Below are positions 1 to 7,737 of a stretch of 64,000 bases of DNA, piece by piece (position 1 is the stretch's first letter; each line of letters begins with the position of its first letter). The DNA comes from Dorea formicigenerans. GTDB taxonomy: Bacteria; Bacillota; Clostridia; Lachnospirales; Lachnospiraceae. Where the stretch lies: the NCBI RefSeq assembly GCF_025150245.1, contig NZ_CP102279.1, positions 2,601,423 to 2,665,422 on the forward strand, written 5' to 3'. The notes beneath the pieces were generated by a model, which was not told where the DNA came from, did no database searches, and saw only the letters and a program-made list of their open reading frames with translations. The translations under genes and the position numbers were made by a program.

Positions 1-802
1 TATCCAAGACCTCAAATGTTTCCCTCAAATTACCTCTCGCACTTTTCCAACCTATTCCATCCGTAAACCAGACGAATGTAAATCCATCTATAGTATCTGC
101 CTCCTGCGAAAGCATTTTATAACTTCTTGCAGTTTCATTAAGTTTTGAACCACCGCCACCATAGAAGTTTGTTTCAATACCATAAATCATCTTATCCGTC
201 TTGATTACAAAATCAAATCGCTTTGCAGCTTTGCCCTGATTTGAAAGTGCGGATAAATCAATATTCCATTTAGCTTCAATGTCCTTCAAATACATTTCTT
301 TGAAGTAATTCACATTCTTCTTGAATCCTGCTGCCACAATATACTTTTCAACAAAATCTTCCATTTGATGCCCACCACGATTTTTACGTCCATTAGAATC
401 CAATCCTGTTTCAATTCCCAATGCATAATCAACTAAGTTATTCACAAGATGATTTGCAATCATATCAAATAAGCCTGTTTTACGCATAAAAACCTTATAT
501 TGCTCTACATCATAATTCATAGTTTTAAAATTATATAAAAATGCACCATCTTCATCCTGTGCATAAATTTCATTGCCACGAACTGCAAGCAATAACGGAA
601 CACATTTTAATGTTTCCGGATACTTTTTTACTATCGCTTCAAATTCTTCTTCAATGTTCTTGGAACCAATAAGTGAATTTAATATATTCAATTCCACCTT
701 GATTTCTTCAACATTCTTAACAACCTTCTCAAAATCTATGTAATAATCGTAACTAGAGATACTAGCACGAAACTTACTAAGCCATTCATCAAAATCTCTC
801 AT
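1..802 (-). CDS. dpnII: DpnII/MboI-type GATC restriction endonuclease (3' end cut by window)
   Basis: Reading leftward from the ATG at 802 gives 267 residues with no stop before the window edge. The protein closely resembles the R.DpnII family as I know it, which is about 288 residues, so roughly the last 20 are missing. It starts MRDFDEWLSKFRASISSYDY and later carries the GLDSNGRKNRGGHQMED segment and a C-terminal IETNFYGGGGSKLNETARSY segment; the E-x-N in the latter lies in the family's predicted nuclease core. The enzyme cuts unmethylated GATC in double-stranded DNA. It is the last gene of a five-gene minus-strand operon, starting 3 bases after the stop of the Mrr-type gene, so it is probably translationally coupled. 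Two GATC methylases upstream protect the host. Confidence 0.93.
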   Translation of the reverse strand, partial: MRDFDEWLSKFRASISSYDYYIDFEKVVKNVEEIKVELNILNSLIGSKNIEEEFEAIVKKYPETLKCVPLLLAVRGNEIYAQDEDGAFLYNFKTMNYDVEQYKVFMRKTGLFDMIANHLVNNLVDYALGIETGLDSNGRKNRGGHQMEDFVEKYIVAAGFKKNVNYFKEMYLKDIEAKWNIDLSALSNQGKAAKRFDFVIKTDKMIYGIETNFYGGGGSKLNETARSYKMLSQEADTIDGFTFVWFTDGIGWKSARGNLRETFEVLD

Positions 803-805
803 CTA

Positions 806-1651
806 TCAATGCTCCTTTATAGTAATATCTATTTTATCCTCAGAAAATTTCCAAATTGCCTTACATGGATTGTACGAACCATCCTCAGCAATTAATCCAG
901 ATTCCTTATACAAATCTGTTACACCTGCAAGATATCCTCTATTCTTTGCTACCGTTAATTCTTTAGGTGACAGTCCATTAAATATCACCTTAACTTTATG
1001 TGCGTCTTCAGGTAACAGATTTGTAATGGCTTTTGGTAATCTTAATATTCTTGCTCGAATGTCATTAGCCGAAATCTGCTTATCTACGACCAGCTTAACC
1101 CCTTCATTTGTTTCATCTATTGTTCCATCTTCTTTTACCAAATCATCTGTTTCATCCTTTAATGCATCCATTGCATTTTTACTGAATACGGGTGTAAATA
1201 CAAAACCAATCTCGTTATCAATGCAGCTTTCAACAAGTGATTTTCCATCGATAAGAATTATCGGACGTGATGGGTCTGCATCTACAAATTCTTCTGTCTT
1301 TTTTGAATAGTTTGCAGTTGTAATAAATATCCCCTTACTACCCGAAGGCATCACGCCTCTAAGTGCCCTGACTTTTTCAATAGGTATTGTCGTTCCAGGT
1401 TTATTTCTCTTTGCCTGAACGAAATAATCAACAGCATCTGCCCCAGCAAAGCCACCAACACCATATCTTACAGCCGCCACGTCAATTCCGCCATCCGAAG
1501 AACGCTGTGTGACAACAACCTCATCAAGACCAATCTTTTCAAGATACACTTTTAAAAATTCCTCAAATGCATATCCACTTTCAAAATATCTATAAAACTG
1601 TTCCAAAAACTCACTTATCTTCTCATCAGATATTTCAATATTCTTTCGCAT
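806..1651 (-). CDS. Mrr-type restriction endonuclease inside the DpnII operon
   Basis: A protein of about 281 residues with an N-terminal Mrr-like catalytic domain: a GYAFEEFLKVYLEKIG helix, then the core strand with SSDGGIDV and FVQAKR, matching the D...QxK active site of Mrr_cat nucleases. Mrr-type enzymes usually cut modified DNA or act as companion nucleases. The C-terminal third (NGLSPKELTVAKNRGYLAG to IKEH) is not recognised and could be a recognition domain. I start at the ATG at 1651, which has GGAGAAGG upstream; a longer reading from a GTG at 1702 would overlap the upstream methylase by 68 bases. The chosen start overlaps it by 17. Classical DpnII operons have no such gene between the second methylase and the endonuclease. 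Confidence 0.8.
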   Translation of the reverse strand: MRKNIEISDEKISEFLEQFYRYFESGYAFEEFLKVYLEKIGLDEVVVTQRSSDGGIDVAAVRYGVGGFAGADAVDYFVQAKRNKPGTTIPIEKVRALRGVMPSGSKGIFITTANYSKKTEEFVDADPSRPIILIDGKSLVESCIDNEIGFVFTPVFSKNAMDALKDETDDLVKEDGTIDETNEGVKLVVDKQISANDIRARILRLPKAITNLLPEDAHKVKVIFNGLSPKELTVAKNRGYLAGVTDLYKESGLIAEDGSYNPCKAIWKFSEDKIDITIKEH

Positions 1652-2447
1652 CTCCGTAAACCTTCTCCAATCTCCTCTTGGATATCTCCAAGTATTCTTC
1701 ACTTACATCTATTCCGATAAATTTTCGTCCAAATCGTACCGCCTCTACTCCTGTAGTTCCTGAGCCACAAAAAGGATCCAAGATAACTTGTCCTTCCTCC
1801 GTCGATGCCAGTACAATTTTTTCAAGCAAATATTTCGGTTTCTGCGTAGGGTGCTTACCTTCTGTTTTCTCCGAAGGTTTCGTCAATGCTCCTGTCCACA
1901 CATCCTTCATCTGCTTTCCACCGTTCATTTCTTTCATTTTCTGATAATCAAAAAAATGCCGAGACTTCTTATCATTCTTCTTTGCCCATAAAATTGTTTC
2001 CGTAGAATGTGTGAAGCATCGACATGCTAAGTTTGGCGGTGGATTTGTTTTCTGCCATGTTATGTTATTGATTATCTTGAATCCTTCTTGCTCCAATGCC
2101 ATACCAATCGAATATATATTGTGTAGTGTTCCTGATATCCATATTGTGCCATTCGGCTTTAGTACTTTCTTACATAACTTAATCCACTTTCTGTTAAACT
2201 TGTGTTTTTCTTCGACGCTGGTTCCACTTTCCGAAAGTTTATCCCATGAGCCTTTATTTACTGAAACCATCTTTCCACCCTGACAGGTAATGCCGTCATT
2301 ACTCAAAAAATAAGGCGGATCTGCAAATATCATATCAACAGATTCCGGTTCCATTTTTGTTAGAATCTTAAACGAATCACCCACAATTAACTGTGATTCT
2401 TCCGTCTCGAAATATAATGGCACTTTCTTTGTGAATAAGTTTTCCAT
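1635..2447 (-). CDS. dpnA: DpnA-type adenine DNA methyltransferase (second GATC methylase)
   Basis: A 270-residue beta-class amino-methyltransferase. The catalytic FADPPYFLS motif is near residue 40 and the S-adenosylmethionine motif DPFCGSGTTGVEAV is near residue 225, the order typical of M2.DpnII. Other family stretches are visible: RKWIKLCKKVLKPNGTIWIS, SIGMALEQEGFKIINNITWQ and GKHPTQKP. The DpnA family methylates adenine in GATC, including single-stranded DNA, which protects incoming plasmid strands during transformation or transfer. The ATG at 2447 follows AAAGGAG at a good distance. The downstream Mrr-type gene begins inside its last codons. Confidence 0.93.
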   Translation of the reverse strand: MENLFTKKVPLYFETEESQLIVGDSFKILTKMEPESVDMIFADPPYFLSNDGITCQGGKMVSVNKGSWDKLSESGTSVEEKHKFNRKWIKLCKKVLKPNGTIWISGTLHNIYSIGMALEQEGFKIINNITWQKTNPPPNLACRCFTHSTETILWAKKNDKKSRHFFDYQKMKEMNGGKQMKDVWTGALTKPSEKTEGKHPTQKPKYLLEKIVLASTEEGQVILDPFCGSGTTGVEAVRFGRKFIGIDVSEEYLEISKRRLEKVYGDAKEY

Positions 2448-2523
2448 TATCCCGACTCCTTTAATATATCTACTATTTCAATAAAACTTTTTCATACGAA
2501 TAAGTCTATATTAATTTTGTTTA

Positions 2524-3030
2524 TTACTTTTTCTCACCCCAATTTATTGAACACAAAAAATCTAACAATTTTCCATACTCTGCATTTGAAAAGTCCTCTT
2601 TGAAATTAATTTCAATGCTATATTGGGAGCTATTATCATATAATCTCCATATCCAACCATTAGTATAAATCACTTTATCATAAACATCCAAGTAACCTTT
2701 ATTTTGTGGAGTGGAACATAGCCTATCCGGATTCTTTACATCAACATCTTTGTATTTCACTTCAACGCATCCAAGAATATCATCTGAATCTTGAAAACCG
2801 TCGAAGGAATATCCTTTTCTTGTAATAACAAAATCTGGTACTGCAATAGCATCACTAGGTGCTGTTGCCTTATTTATTGTTCTCTTCAACGTTGAAGTAT
2901 CTACAATAGAATATTTTTCATCATCTAATGTAAGTTCAAATATCTGATACACAATATGGCTGTAGGCATTTTCTAAACAGCTTTTTTCTATTACTTCATT
3001 TAATTTTCTAACATACAAATTAAAATTCAT
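2524..3030 (-). CDS. Small PD-(D/E)XK nuclease-like protein in the DpnII operon
   Basis: A protein of about 168 residues, not recognised as a named family. Its middle holds AVPDFVITRKG followed by ILGCVEVKYK, i.e. a PD...ExK arrangement typical of the PD-(D/E)XK nuclease fold, as in the N-terminal domain of type I HsdR subunits and in some restriction-linked proteins. The rest is mixed alpha/beta with aromatic strands (YTNGWIWRLYDN). The ATG at 3030 follows GAGGATAG; a TTG at 3042 is an upstream alternative that would overlap the methylase stop. It lies between the Dam-type and DpnA-type methylases, so a role in restriction or methylation control is likely from position only. Confidence 0.7.
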   Translation of the reverse strand: MNFNLYVRKLNEVIEKSCLENAYSHIVYQIFELTLDDEKYSIVDTSTLKRTINKATAPSDAIAVPDFVITRKGYSFDGFQDSDDILGCVEVKYKDVDVKNPDRLCSTPQNKGYLDVYDKVIYTNGWIWRLYDNSSQYSIEINFKEDFSNAEYGKLLDFLCSINWGEKK

Positions 3031-3038
3031 TACTATCC

Positions 3039-3872
3039 TCAATAATTACATATAATCACTTCTTCACCAACCCTGTTGGATGCATCCGAATTAATCATAC
3101 GCTTAACACTTACAACATCTATTTTGTAGCCTTTGTTCCCATATAGCTCATTTATCAACTCTGTATTATGGTTTGTGAGCATGCAATAGCAATCTCTGGC
3201 TGTTAATTCATCATAAAGCTTCGCCAATCGTCTATGGCTTTCTATATCAAATCCCTCTTTGGTATATGATTCAAAAGATGTTGGATTCAATGGTGCATAC
3301 GGACTGTCGATAAATATAAAGTCACCTTTTTTTGCATCCTTACATGCTACTTCAAAATCACCATCTATAATGGTTACGCCTTGCAAATACTTTGAAGTCT
3401 CCATAATAACCTCTTCATCAACAGAAGCTCTGCGACTATTGTTATACGGAACATTAAATAATCCTTTACCATTTACCCGGTACAAACCATTAAAACAATG
3501 CTTATTGATAAATACAAACAACGCAGCCAACTCCACATCATATTCTGCTTTCATCAGCTTATCATTGTAATGCTCCCGCAGAGAATAATAGTATTTCTTG
3601 CCATCTTCCCACATTTCTTTATCAAGCTTATTTACAGCCCTTAAAAATGCTTCCGGTGCATTACATATCTGCTTATACGCATTTATTAACGCCTTGTTGA
3701 TATCATTTATCAGAGCATTTGTAGGCAGCAATTCAAATGCAACTGCACCGCCACCTACAAATGGCTCATAATAATCCTTATACTGTTTAGGCATTCTTTC
3801 CTTTATCTGTGGAATCAACTGACGCTTACCACCAGCCCATTTCACAAATGGAGCAACACTTGAATTACTCAT
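3039..3872 (-). CDS. dpnM: Dam/DpnM-type GATC adenine methyltransferase
   Basis: A 277-residue D12-class N6-adenine methylase and first gene of the DpnII operon. The N-terminus PFVKWAGGKRQLIPQI and the S-adenosylmethionine motif YEPFVGGGAV are typical of Dam, DpnM and MboI methylases. The catalytic motif reads DSPYAPLN at residues 189-196, where the usual sequence is DPPY, so the second position is Ser. The C-terminal VVSVKRMINSDASNRVGEEV also matches the family. It methylates adenine in double-stranded GATC and protects the host from the downstream DpnII enzyme. The ATG is preceded by AAGAGGAAT. The Ser variant may be tolerated in this family. Confidence 0.93.
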   Translation of the reverse strand: MSNSSVAPFVKWAGGKRQLIPQIKERMPKQYKDYYEPFVGGGAVAFELLPTNALINDINKALINAYKQICNAPEAFLRAVNKLDKEMWEDGKKYYYSLREHYNDKLMKAEYDVELAALFVFINKHCFNGLYRVNGKGLFNVPYNNSRRASVDEEVIMETSKYLQGVTIIDGDFEVACKDAKKGDFIFIDSPYAPLNPTSFESYTKEGFDIESHRRLAKLYDELTARDCYCMLTNHNTELINELYGNKGYKIDVVSVKRMINSDASNRVGEEVIICNY

Positions 3873-3977
3873 TTTGATTCCTCTTCTCTATGTCCATAAC
3901 GGGCAATCTTTTACATATCCATTATACTTACAAACATACAAAATAACAACCAAAACTTTCACTCTTTGTGAATTATC

Positions 3978-4700
3978 TTACTTCTGAAAAATAAATATGT
4001 ACTCGTGTGCCAAAAGTAAAAAATTATTATTTTGTGTCTCCCAATAATCAGTAGAACGACAATTGTGCTGTTCTTTAATAATAATCTCTTTATTCACAAA
4101 TCCTGCCTGTAAAAAGCATTCCATCATACGAAATCCTAAAGGAATTACGTTTCCATATTTTCTTACATCCCCAATCATAACTGCACACATTTTACCTTTT
4201 TTCAGAACCCGAAATGATTCCTCTGCTACCTTTTTCATTTCAGATAAAAATTCATCTACAACAAGCAATGAGATATCCCCTTCTATCCCTTTACTGTATT
4301 TAATGATATTTGCATATGGTGGATGCATACAAATAAAGTCAATTCGACTATCTTTAATAAAATACAAATCTGTGGCATTCCCATTTCGTGTAAATATTTT
4401 TGAATTGGATTCATATTGGAATTGTAAATTTGTTTCAGATATTGAAACAGATTGCGGATTGATGTCAACACCTACCGCATGACGATTGAGTAGCTTTGCC
4501 TCAACTAAGGTTGTTCCACTACCCATAAATTGATCTAAGATCCAGTCTCCCGGCTTTGAATAACTAAGTATCAGATTTCTTGGTACATACGGAGACCAAT
4601 TACCTCTATACTTTCCTGAATGCGTTGCCCAACTTCCTCTGTCCGGAAACGACCAGACTGTTGTTGGTTCAAGCCTAAAATTATTTGGTTGTAAACTTAT
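3978..4700 (-). CDS. N4/N6 DNA methyltransferase with non-standard start or frameshift
   Basis: The homologous reading frame extends well upstream of the first in-frame ATG (4526): it runs through PTTVWSFPDRGSWATHSG, YRGNWSPYVPRNLIL and LDQFMGSGTTLVEAKLL, and the S-adenosylmethionine motif lies across that ATG. The catalytic motif is CMHPPYANIIKYS, an HPPY variant. In this frame no ATG, GTG or TTG lies between the upstream TAA and 4526. A perfect AAGGAGG sits 8 bases before an ATA at 4700, and an out-of-frame ATG lies at 4707 that would fuse if one base of GCTT were removed. So this is either an ATA start or a one-base frameshift. It is divergent from the regulator and nuclease at 4848-5746 and is probably their cognate methylase. 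Confidence 0.75.
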   Translation of the reverse strand: MSLQPNNFRLEPTTVWSFPDRGSWATHSGKYRGNWSPYVPRNLILSYSKPGDWILDQFMGSGTTLVEAKLLNRHAVGVDINPQSVSISETNLQFQYESNSKIFTRNGNATDLYFIKDSRIDFICMHPPYANIIKYSKGIEGDISLLVVDEFLSEMKKVAEESFRVLKKGKMCAVMIGDVRKYGNVIPLGFRMMECFLQAGFVNKEIIIKEQHNCRSTDYWETQNNNFLLLAHEYIFIFQK

Positions 4701-4775
4701 AAGCCATACCTCCTTCTTTTATTTTGATTTATCTATTGTAACTCAATTTTTCTGGAAAATCCATAGCAATTTTCT

Positions 4776-4835
4776 TTCACTATAAGTGAATTTGTTTGTA
4801 CTGTATTTCATGCGATAATATTCACAAATAGTGAA
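4776..4835. promoter_or_regulatory. Two TTCAC-N5-GTGAA operators and the regulator promoter
   Basis: Two 15-bp palindromes, TTCACTATAAGTGAA (4776-4790) and TTCACAAATAGTGAA (4821-4835), lie 45 bases apart in the divergent region between the methylase and the small XRE regulator. Between them is a plausible sigma-A promoter for the regulator: TTGTTT (4792-4797), 16-bp spacer, GATAAT (4814-4819). The arrangement matches C-protein boxes of type II restriction-modification loci, where the controller binds as dimers, activates then represses itself and the nuclease, and controls the methylase. Confidence 0.7.
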
Positions 4836-4847
4836 AGAGGTACTGAT

Positions 4848-5090
4848 ATGCATTTTGAAAACGATACTGACTTATATCGCGTTATAGGTGCAAATATAAA
4901 ACATTACAGAGAACAAGCAAAATTAACACAAGTGCAACTTGCAGAGCGGGCAAAGATCAGCATCAGCTATCTATCAAAAATCGAGGCCGCCGGCTGTGAT
5001 AAGAGTCTTTCTATATCTGTATTGAACCAGATTGCAAATGTACTTAGTGTTGATATTAATGAATTTTTTAAGGAGGTATCCGAATCATGA
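4848..5090 (+). CDS. XRE-family controller (C-protein-like) of the restriction locus
   Basis: An 80-residue protein that is almost entirely one Cro/C1-type helix-turn-helix: NIKHYREQAKLTQVQLAERA, then KISISYLSKIEAA as recognition helix, then SVLNQIANVLSVDINEFF. This is the usual size of restriction-modification C proteins. The ATG follows GAAAGAGG. Its stop overlaps the nuclease start by 4 bases (ATGA), so controller and nuclease are co-translated, as in classical C.R operons. It probably binds the two TTCAC-N5-GTGAA palindromes just upstream, delaying nuclease production until the methylase has protected the DNA. Confidence 0.85.
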   Translation: MHFENDTDLYRVIGANIKHYREQAKLTQVQLAERAKISISYLSKIEAAGCDKSLSISVLNQIANVLSVDINEFFKEVSES

Positions 5091-5746
5091 AACTTATCGA
5101 AGCACAGACAAGAATAGAAAAACTTGCCTATATTCCCTTCAAAGAGTATCTGTCCCCTGACCAAGTTCAAGATGCCATGATGAAAATCAATAAAGGGAAG
5201 ACCGGACAACTTTTGGAATTGACCATAGGATTAAATCTTTCCAATACTACTCTTGATTTTGAAGACGGAGAATTAAAAACCAACAAGTGCGACCGAACCG
5301 GCAAGCCATTAGAAACAATGTTTATCACACAAACCGCCTCTATTATCGACGAGTTATTATCCAAACGCAGATTTCAAGACACTAAGTTATATAAAAAATT
5401 CCAGCGTTTATTATATGTTCCTATCAGTAAGGATGGAAATCCTGCAGACTGGATGTACTTAGCTCCAATTCAGGTTGACCTATCTCTACCGAAATATCAT
5501 GTTCTTGCTCAGCAACTTGAAGCAGACTATTACTACATCTGTGACCAGTTAAATCAACAATTATCTGAATCTGTCAGATCGACTTTACATACTGCAAGTG
5601 GCGAATTCATCCAAATTCGTACAAAAGATTCAAAACCATATCATCCTATATATTCCAGTATTTATGGTCGTGAAATATCTGATAAAAACAGAGCATTTTA
5701 TTTCAAAAAAGAATTTATGAAATATATTACATCTATTGAAGATTAA
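5087..5746 (+). CDS. MutH/Sau3AI-fold type II restriction endonuclease
   Basis: A 219-residue protein with the MutH/Sau3AI nuclease core near the N-terminus: GKTGQLLELTIGLNLS supplies the first acidic helix (E44), and LDFEDGELKT (about residues 56-65) supplies the D...ExK metal site. This corresponds to DFxxLGxELKT in MutH, two residues shorter. The C-terminal half (GEFIQIRTKDSKPYHPIYSS) resembles the DNA-reading part of the family. MutH and Sau3AI act at GATC, but the site of this enzyme cannot be read from sequence. It is translationally coupled to the controller and convergent with the mob gene. The partner methylase is the divergent gene at 3978-4700. Confidence 0.8.
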   Translation: MKLIEAQTRIEKLAYIPFKEYLSPDQVQDAMMKINKGKTGQLLELTIGLNLSNTTLDFEDGELKTNKCDRTGKPLETMFITQTASIIDELLSKRRFQDTKLYKKFQRLLYVPISKDGNPADWMYLAPIQVDLSLPKYHVLAQQLEADYYYICDQLNQQLSESVRSTLHTASGEFIQIRTKDSKPYHPIYSSIYGREISDKNRAFYFKKEFMKYITSIED

Positions 5747-5748
5747 TA

Positions 5749-5770
5749 GGGGCGGAGCCTTAGCTCCACC
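5749..5770. terminator. GC-rich hairpin between the nuclease and the mob gene
   Basis: Complementary arms GGCGGAGC and GCTCCACC around a CTTA loop lie between the convergent nuclease and mobV genes. The T tracts on both sides are weak, so termination may be inefficient or bidirectional. Confidence 0.5.
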
Positions 5771-7045
5771 CTACCTTCCTCTCCCAACATCCTTTACCCT
5801 CTCCCCAATCCATTCAAAAAACTTCTCCAGCAGATTCATCCCACCAATCACAAACTGCTTCATAAACGCATACGCCTTTTCCAGCTTATCCTTCAGGCTT
5901 CGGTTCTCCTCCCGGAGCATCTGATTCTGATATCTCAACTCTATCACCTGCTCCCTCAGATAATCATCGCCATCTACGGTTTTCAGAAGTTCCTTCTTAA
6001 GCCTTTCTGCCTCCTCCGGTTTAATCTGTGCCTGCTCCGTCTGCCACTTTGCGGTGTCCATTATCATCATCCACTTGTCAGCCTCTTTTTGAGCTGCCTC
6101 AATTTCCTTTTGTTTATCAGCGAGCTGATCCAGATTATCATAATATTCCAGCCGTAATTCAGAATTCTTTAAGCGTAAATCCGTTGTTTCCAACTGCAAT
6201 TTCCGAGTTTCAGCCTTGGTATCATCCAGCATCTTTTGAGCTTCGGATTGTTCTTTTCGAATACTGACATGCTTATCCTCTATTTCCTTGTCCAGAGATT
6301 CAATCCTTTCCTCTTTTAATTCAAGAACAACTTGTGCACCCTCCAGTTCATCCTCAAGAGCAGCCACTTCCTTCACCCGCTCCTGCTTCTTATAATCCAG
6401 TACGGATAAATACTGATTATGCGTGTTTTTCTTCTTCCAGTCAATCCCGTACCGACGCATGATAAGAGCAATATCATCTTTTTCAGCCTCTGCCCACTGC
6501 TTCCATTCGGTGTTCCCTTTACCCTCGCTTGCAAATCCTCTGGTAGCAAGTGCTGCCTTAAGGCTCGTCTTTGTTTACAGTCCTCTCTTACAGCCGGATA
6601 CCCACGGAACGAAATTCAGATGCAAATGCGGTGTTTCCTCATCCAGATGAATATAAGCACCTATCACATATAACTGCGGATTACGATGCTGGAACATTTT
6701 TACATAATCCTTCAACACCCACGTTGCAACCTCAGCAGCTGAACTACCCACTCCGGTGTCATCCTTATTGCCAATCTGAACAATCACCTCATAAAATAAT
6801 TTTTCCTGCTTACTCCGGGATATCTTTTCATAATAACTATTAATCTGCCTGTCCTTGCGTTTCTGCTTTGCATTGTATTCGTCCAACGCCTTGTCAAACA
6901 GTTTATGATAGACCTGCTTAATATCCTCGTGGATAAGTGTAACACTATTCTTGGTGCGACTGGCATCCACATTGTCGGCGATAAAGCTTCTTGTGTTGTG
7001 TCCGATGGAACCCTTCCCATTCATAAAACTGATTGTTCTTTCCAT
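5771..7045 (-). pseudogene. mobV: MobV-family relaxase (Pre/Mob), broken by an in-frame TAA
   Basis: The frame from 7045 reads a MobV N-terminus: NGKGSIGHNTRSF, a conserved NVDASRTKNS segment, then the metal-binding histidine motif HLDEETPHLHLNFVP. At 6575-6577 a TAA follows ...SGCKRGL, and the same frame then continues with TKTSLKAALATRGFASEG, exactly what follows in intact homologues, into a long coiled-coil C-terminus ending at 5771. A single C-to-T change (CAA to TAA) would explain it. The relaxase nicks oriT and leads the strand into the recipient. The first 156 residues retain the histidine motif but lack the rest, so the gene is probably inactive unless read through. Confidence 0.88.
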
Positions 7046-7102
7046 TGTAAAAATCCTCCTCTTTCGTCATGTATGTAAGCATTTCTTTCGTATCCGTAAC
7101 GA

Positions 7103-7221
7103 GTGCCGGATACGGCACGGGATAGTAAATTTCTTTGGGAAGGTTTTGTTACTTTTGTCAAAAGTAACGCAAAAGCACTTTTAACAGCTTCGCCATCAAA
7201 AATGCAGACCCGCAAGCGGGT
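7103..7221. other. Candidate oriT region for the MobV relaxase
   Basis: Just upstream of the relaxase start lie three tight inverted repeats: GTGCCG-GATA-CGGCAC at 7103-7118; a 21-bp palindrome at 7148-7168 with arms GTTACTTTTG and CAAAAGTAAC around a single T; and ACCCGC-AA-GCGGGT at 7208-7221, followed by TTTTT. MobV origins typically lie directly upstream of mob and consist of inverted repeats next to the nick. The last hairpin could also be a plus-strand terminator. The exact nick cannot be called. The interval 7046-7330 has no convincing gene. Confidence 0.5.
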
Positions 7222-7330
7222 TTTTCGCTCCTCGCCGGAGTGGCTGTACGGCTCTGCGAGCCGGATAAAGCTCCCCTGTGGAAGCTTATGAGCCGCAGAT
7301 ATGCGGCATATCTTTTACCATACACAGCTC

Positions 7331-7708
7331 TTAATGAAAACTGTTCACCACCTCATGCAGCACTACCTCCTCTGCTATCATTCTTGCATGTGTTCGTAAC
7401 CGATACATTTCCACAAAAGAATTTGCCTGTTTCGGCTTATGTTCGCTCATCCATTCCTTTTCAATATCCTCCAGCAACTCATAGGCAACATCATTTACTT
7501 CTGCTGCCTTATCATGTAATTCGCTAAACCGCACCAGACTTTTGTATCGCTGTGGATACTCCGTCCTTATGTAATCAATCCACATGTGACCATATTTCCC
7601 AACATCTGTGTTTTTCTCCTCACCACATAATGCAATCAACGGATAAAAGATGCCGTCCTTTTCTATGTATTTCACACCTAATTTTTCAAATAATGTTTCT
7701 TCGCTCAT
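7331..7708 (-). CDS. tnpV: TnpV-like transposon-encoded protein
   Basis: A 125-residue protein starting MSEETLFEKLGVKYIEKDG; the FEKLGxxYxExxGxxxP opening and the later RTEYPQRYKSLVRFSELHD segment match the TnpV family found in Tn4451-type and related clostridial elements. Its function is unknown; it is small, charged and helical, without an enzyme motif I can see. The ATG at 7708 has AAAGGAAG about 10 bases upstream; the GTG two codons earlier is less well placed. It lies between the accessory mobilization gene and the relaxase, in the operon started at xis. Confidence 0.8.
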   Translation of the reverse strand: MSEETLFEKLGVKYIEKDGIFYPLIALCGEEKNTDVGKYGHMWIDYIRTEYPQRYKSLVRFSELHDKAAEVNDVAYELLEDIEKEWMSEHKPKQANSFVEMYRLRTHARMIAEEVVLHEVVNSFH

Positions 7709-7737
7709 AGCCACCACTTCCTTTCTAAAATATTTTT

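Noticed and set aside
870-1310. 146-residue open frame on the plus strand over the Mrr-type gene
   Set aside because: Opposite strand of a gene with clear domain matches, low-complexity composition, no ribosome site; treated as a shadow.
4283-4471. Start of the second methylase at the internal ATG (4526) only
   Set aside because: The MTase homologous sequence clearly continues upstream (WSFPDRGSWATHSG, RGNWSPYVPRNLIL), so the shorter gene would lack its S-adenosylmethionine motif.
7208-7230. GC-rich hairpin as a terminator for the oriT region
   Set aside because: ACCCGC/GCGGGT plus T tract could terminate transcription, but the loop is only two bases and no gene reads into it in that direction. 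Kept inside the oriT call.
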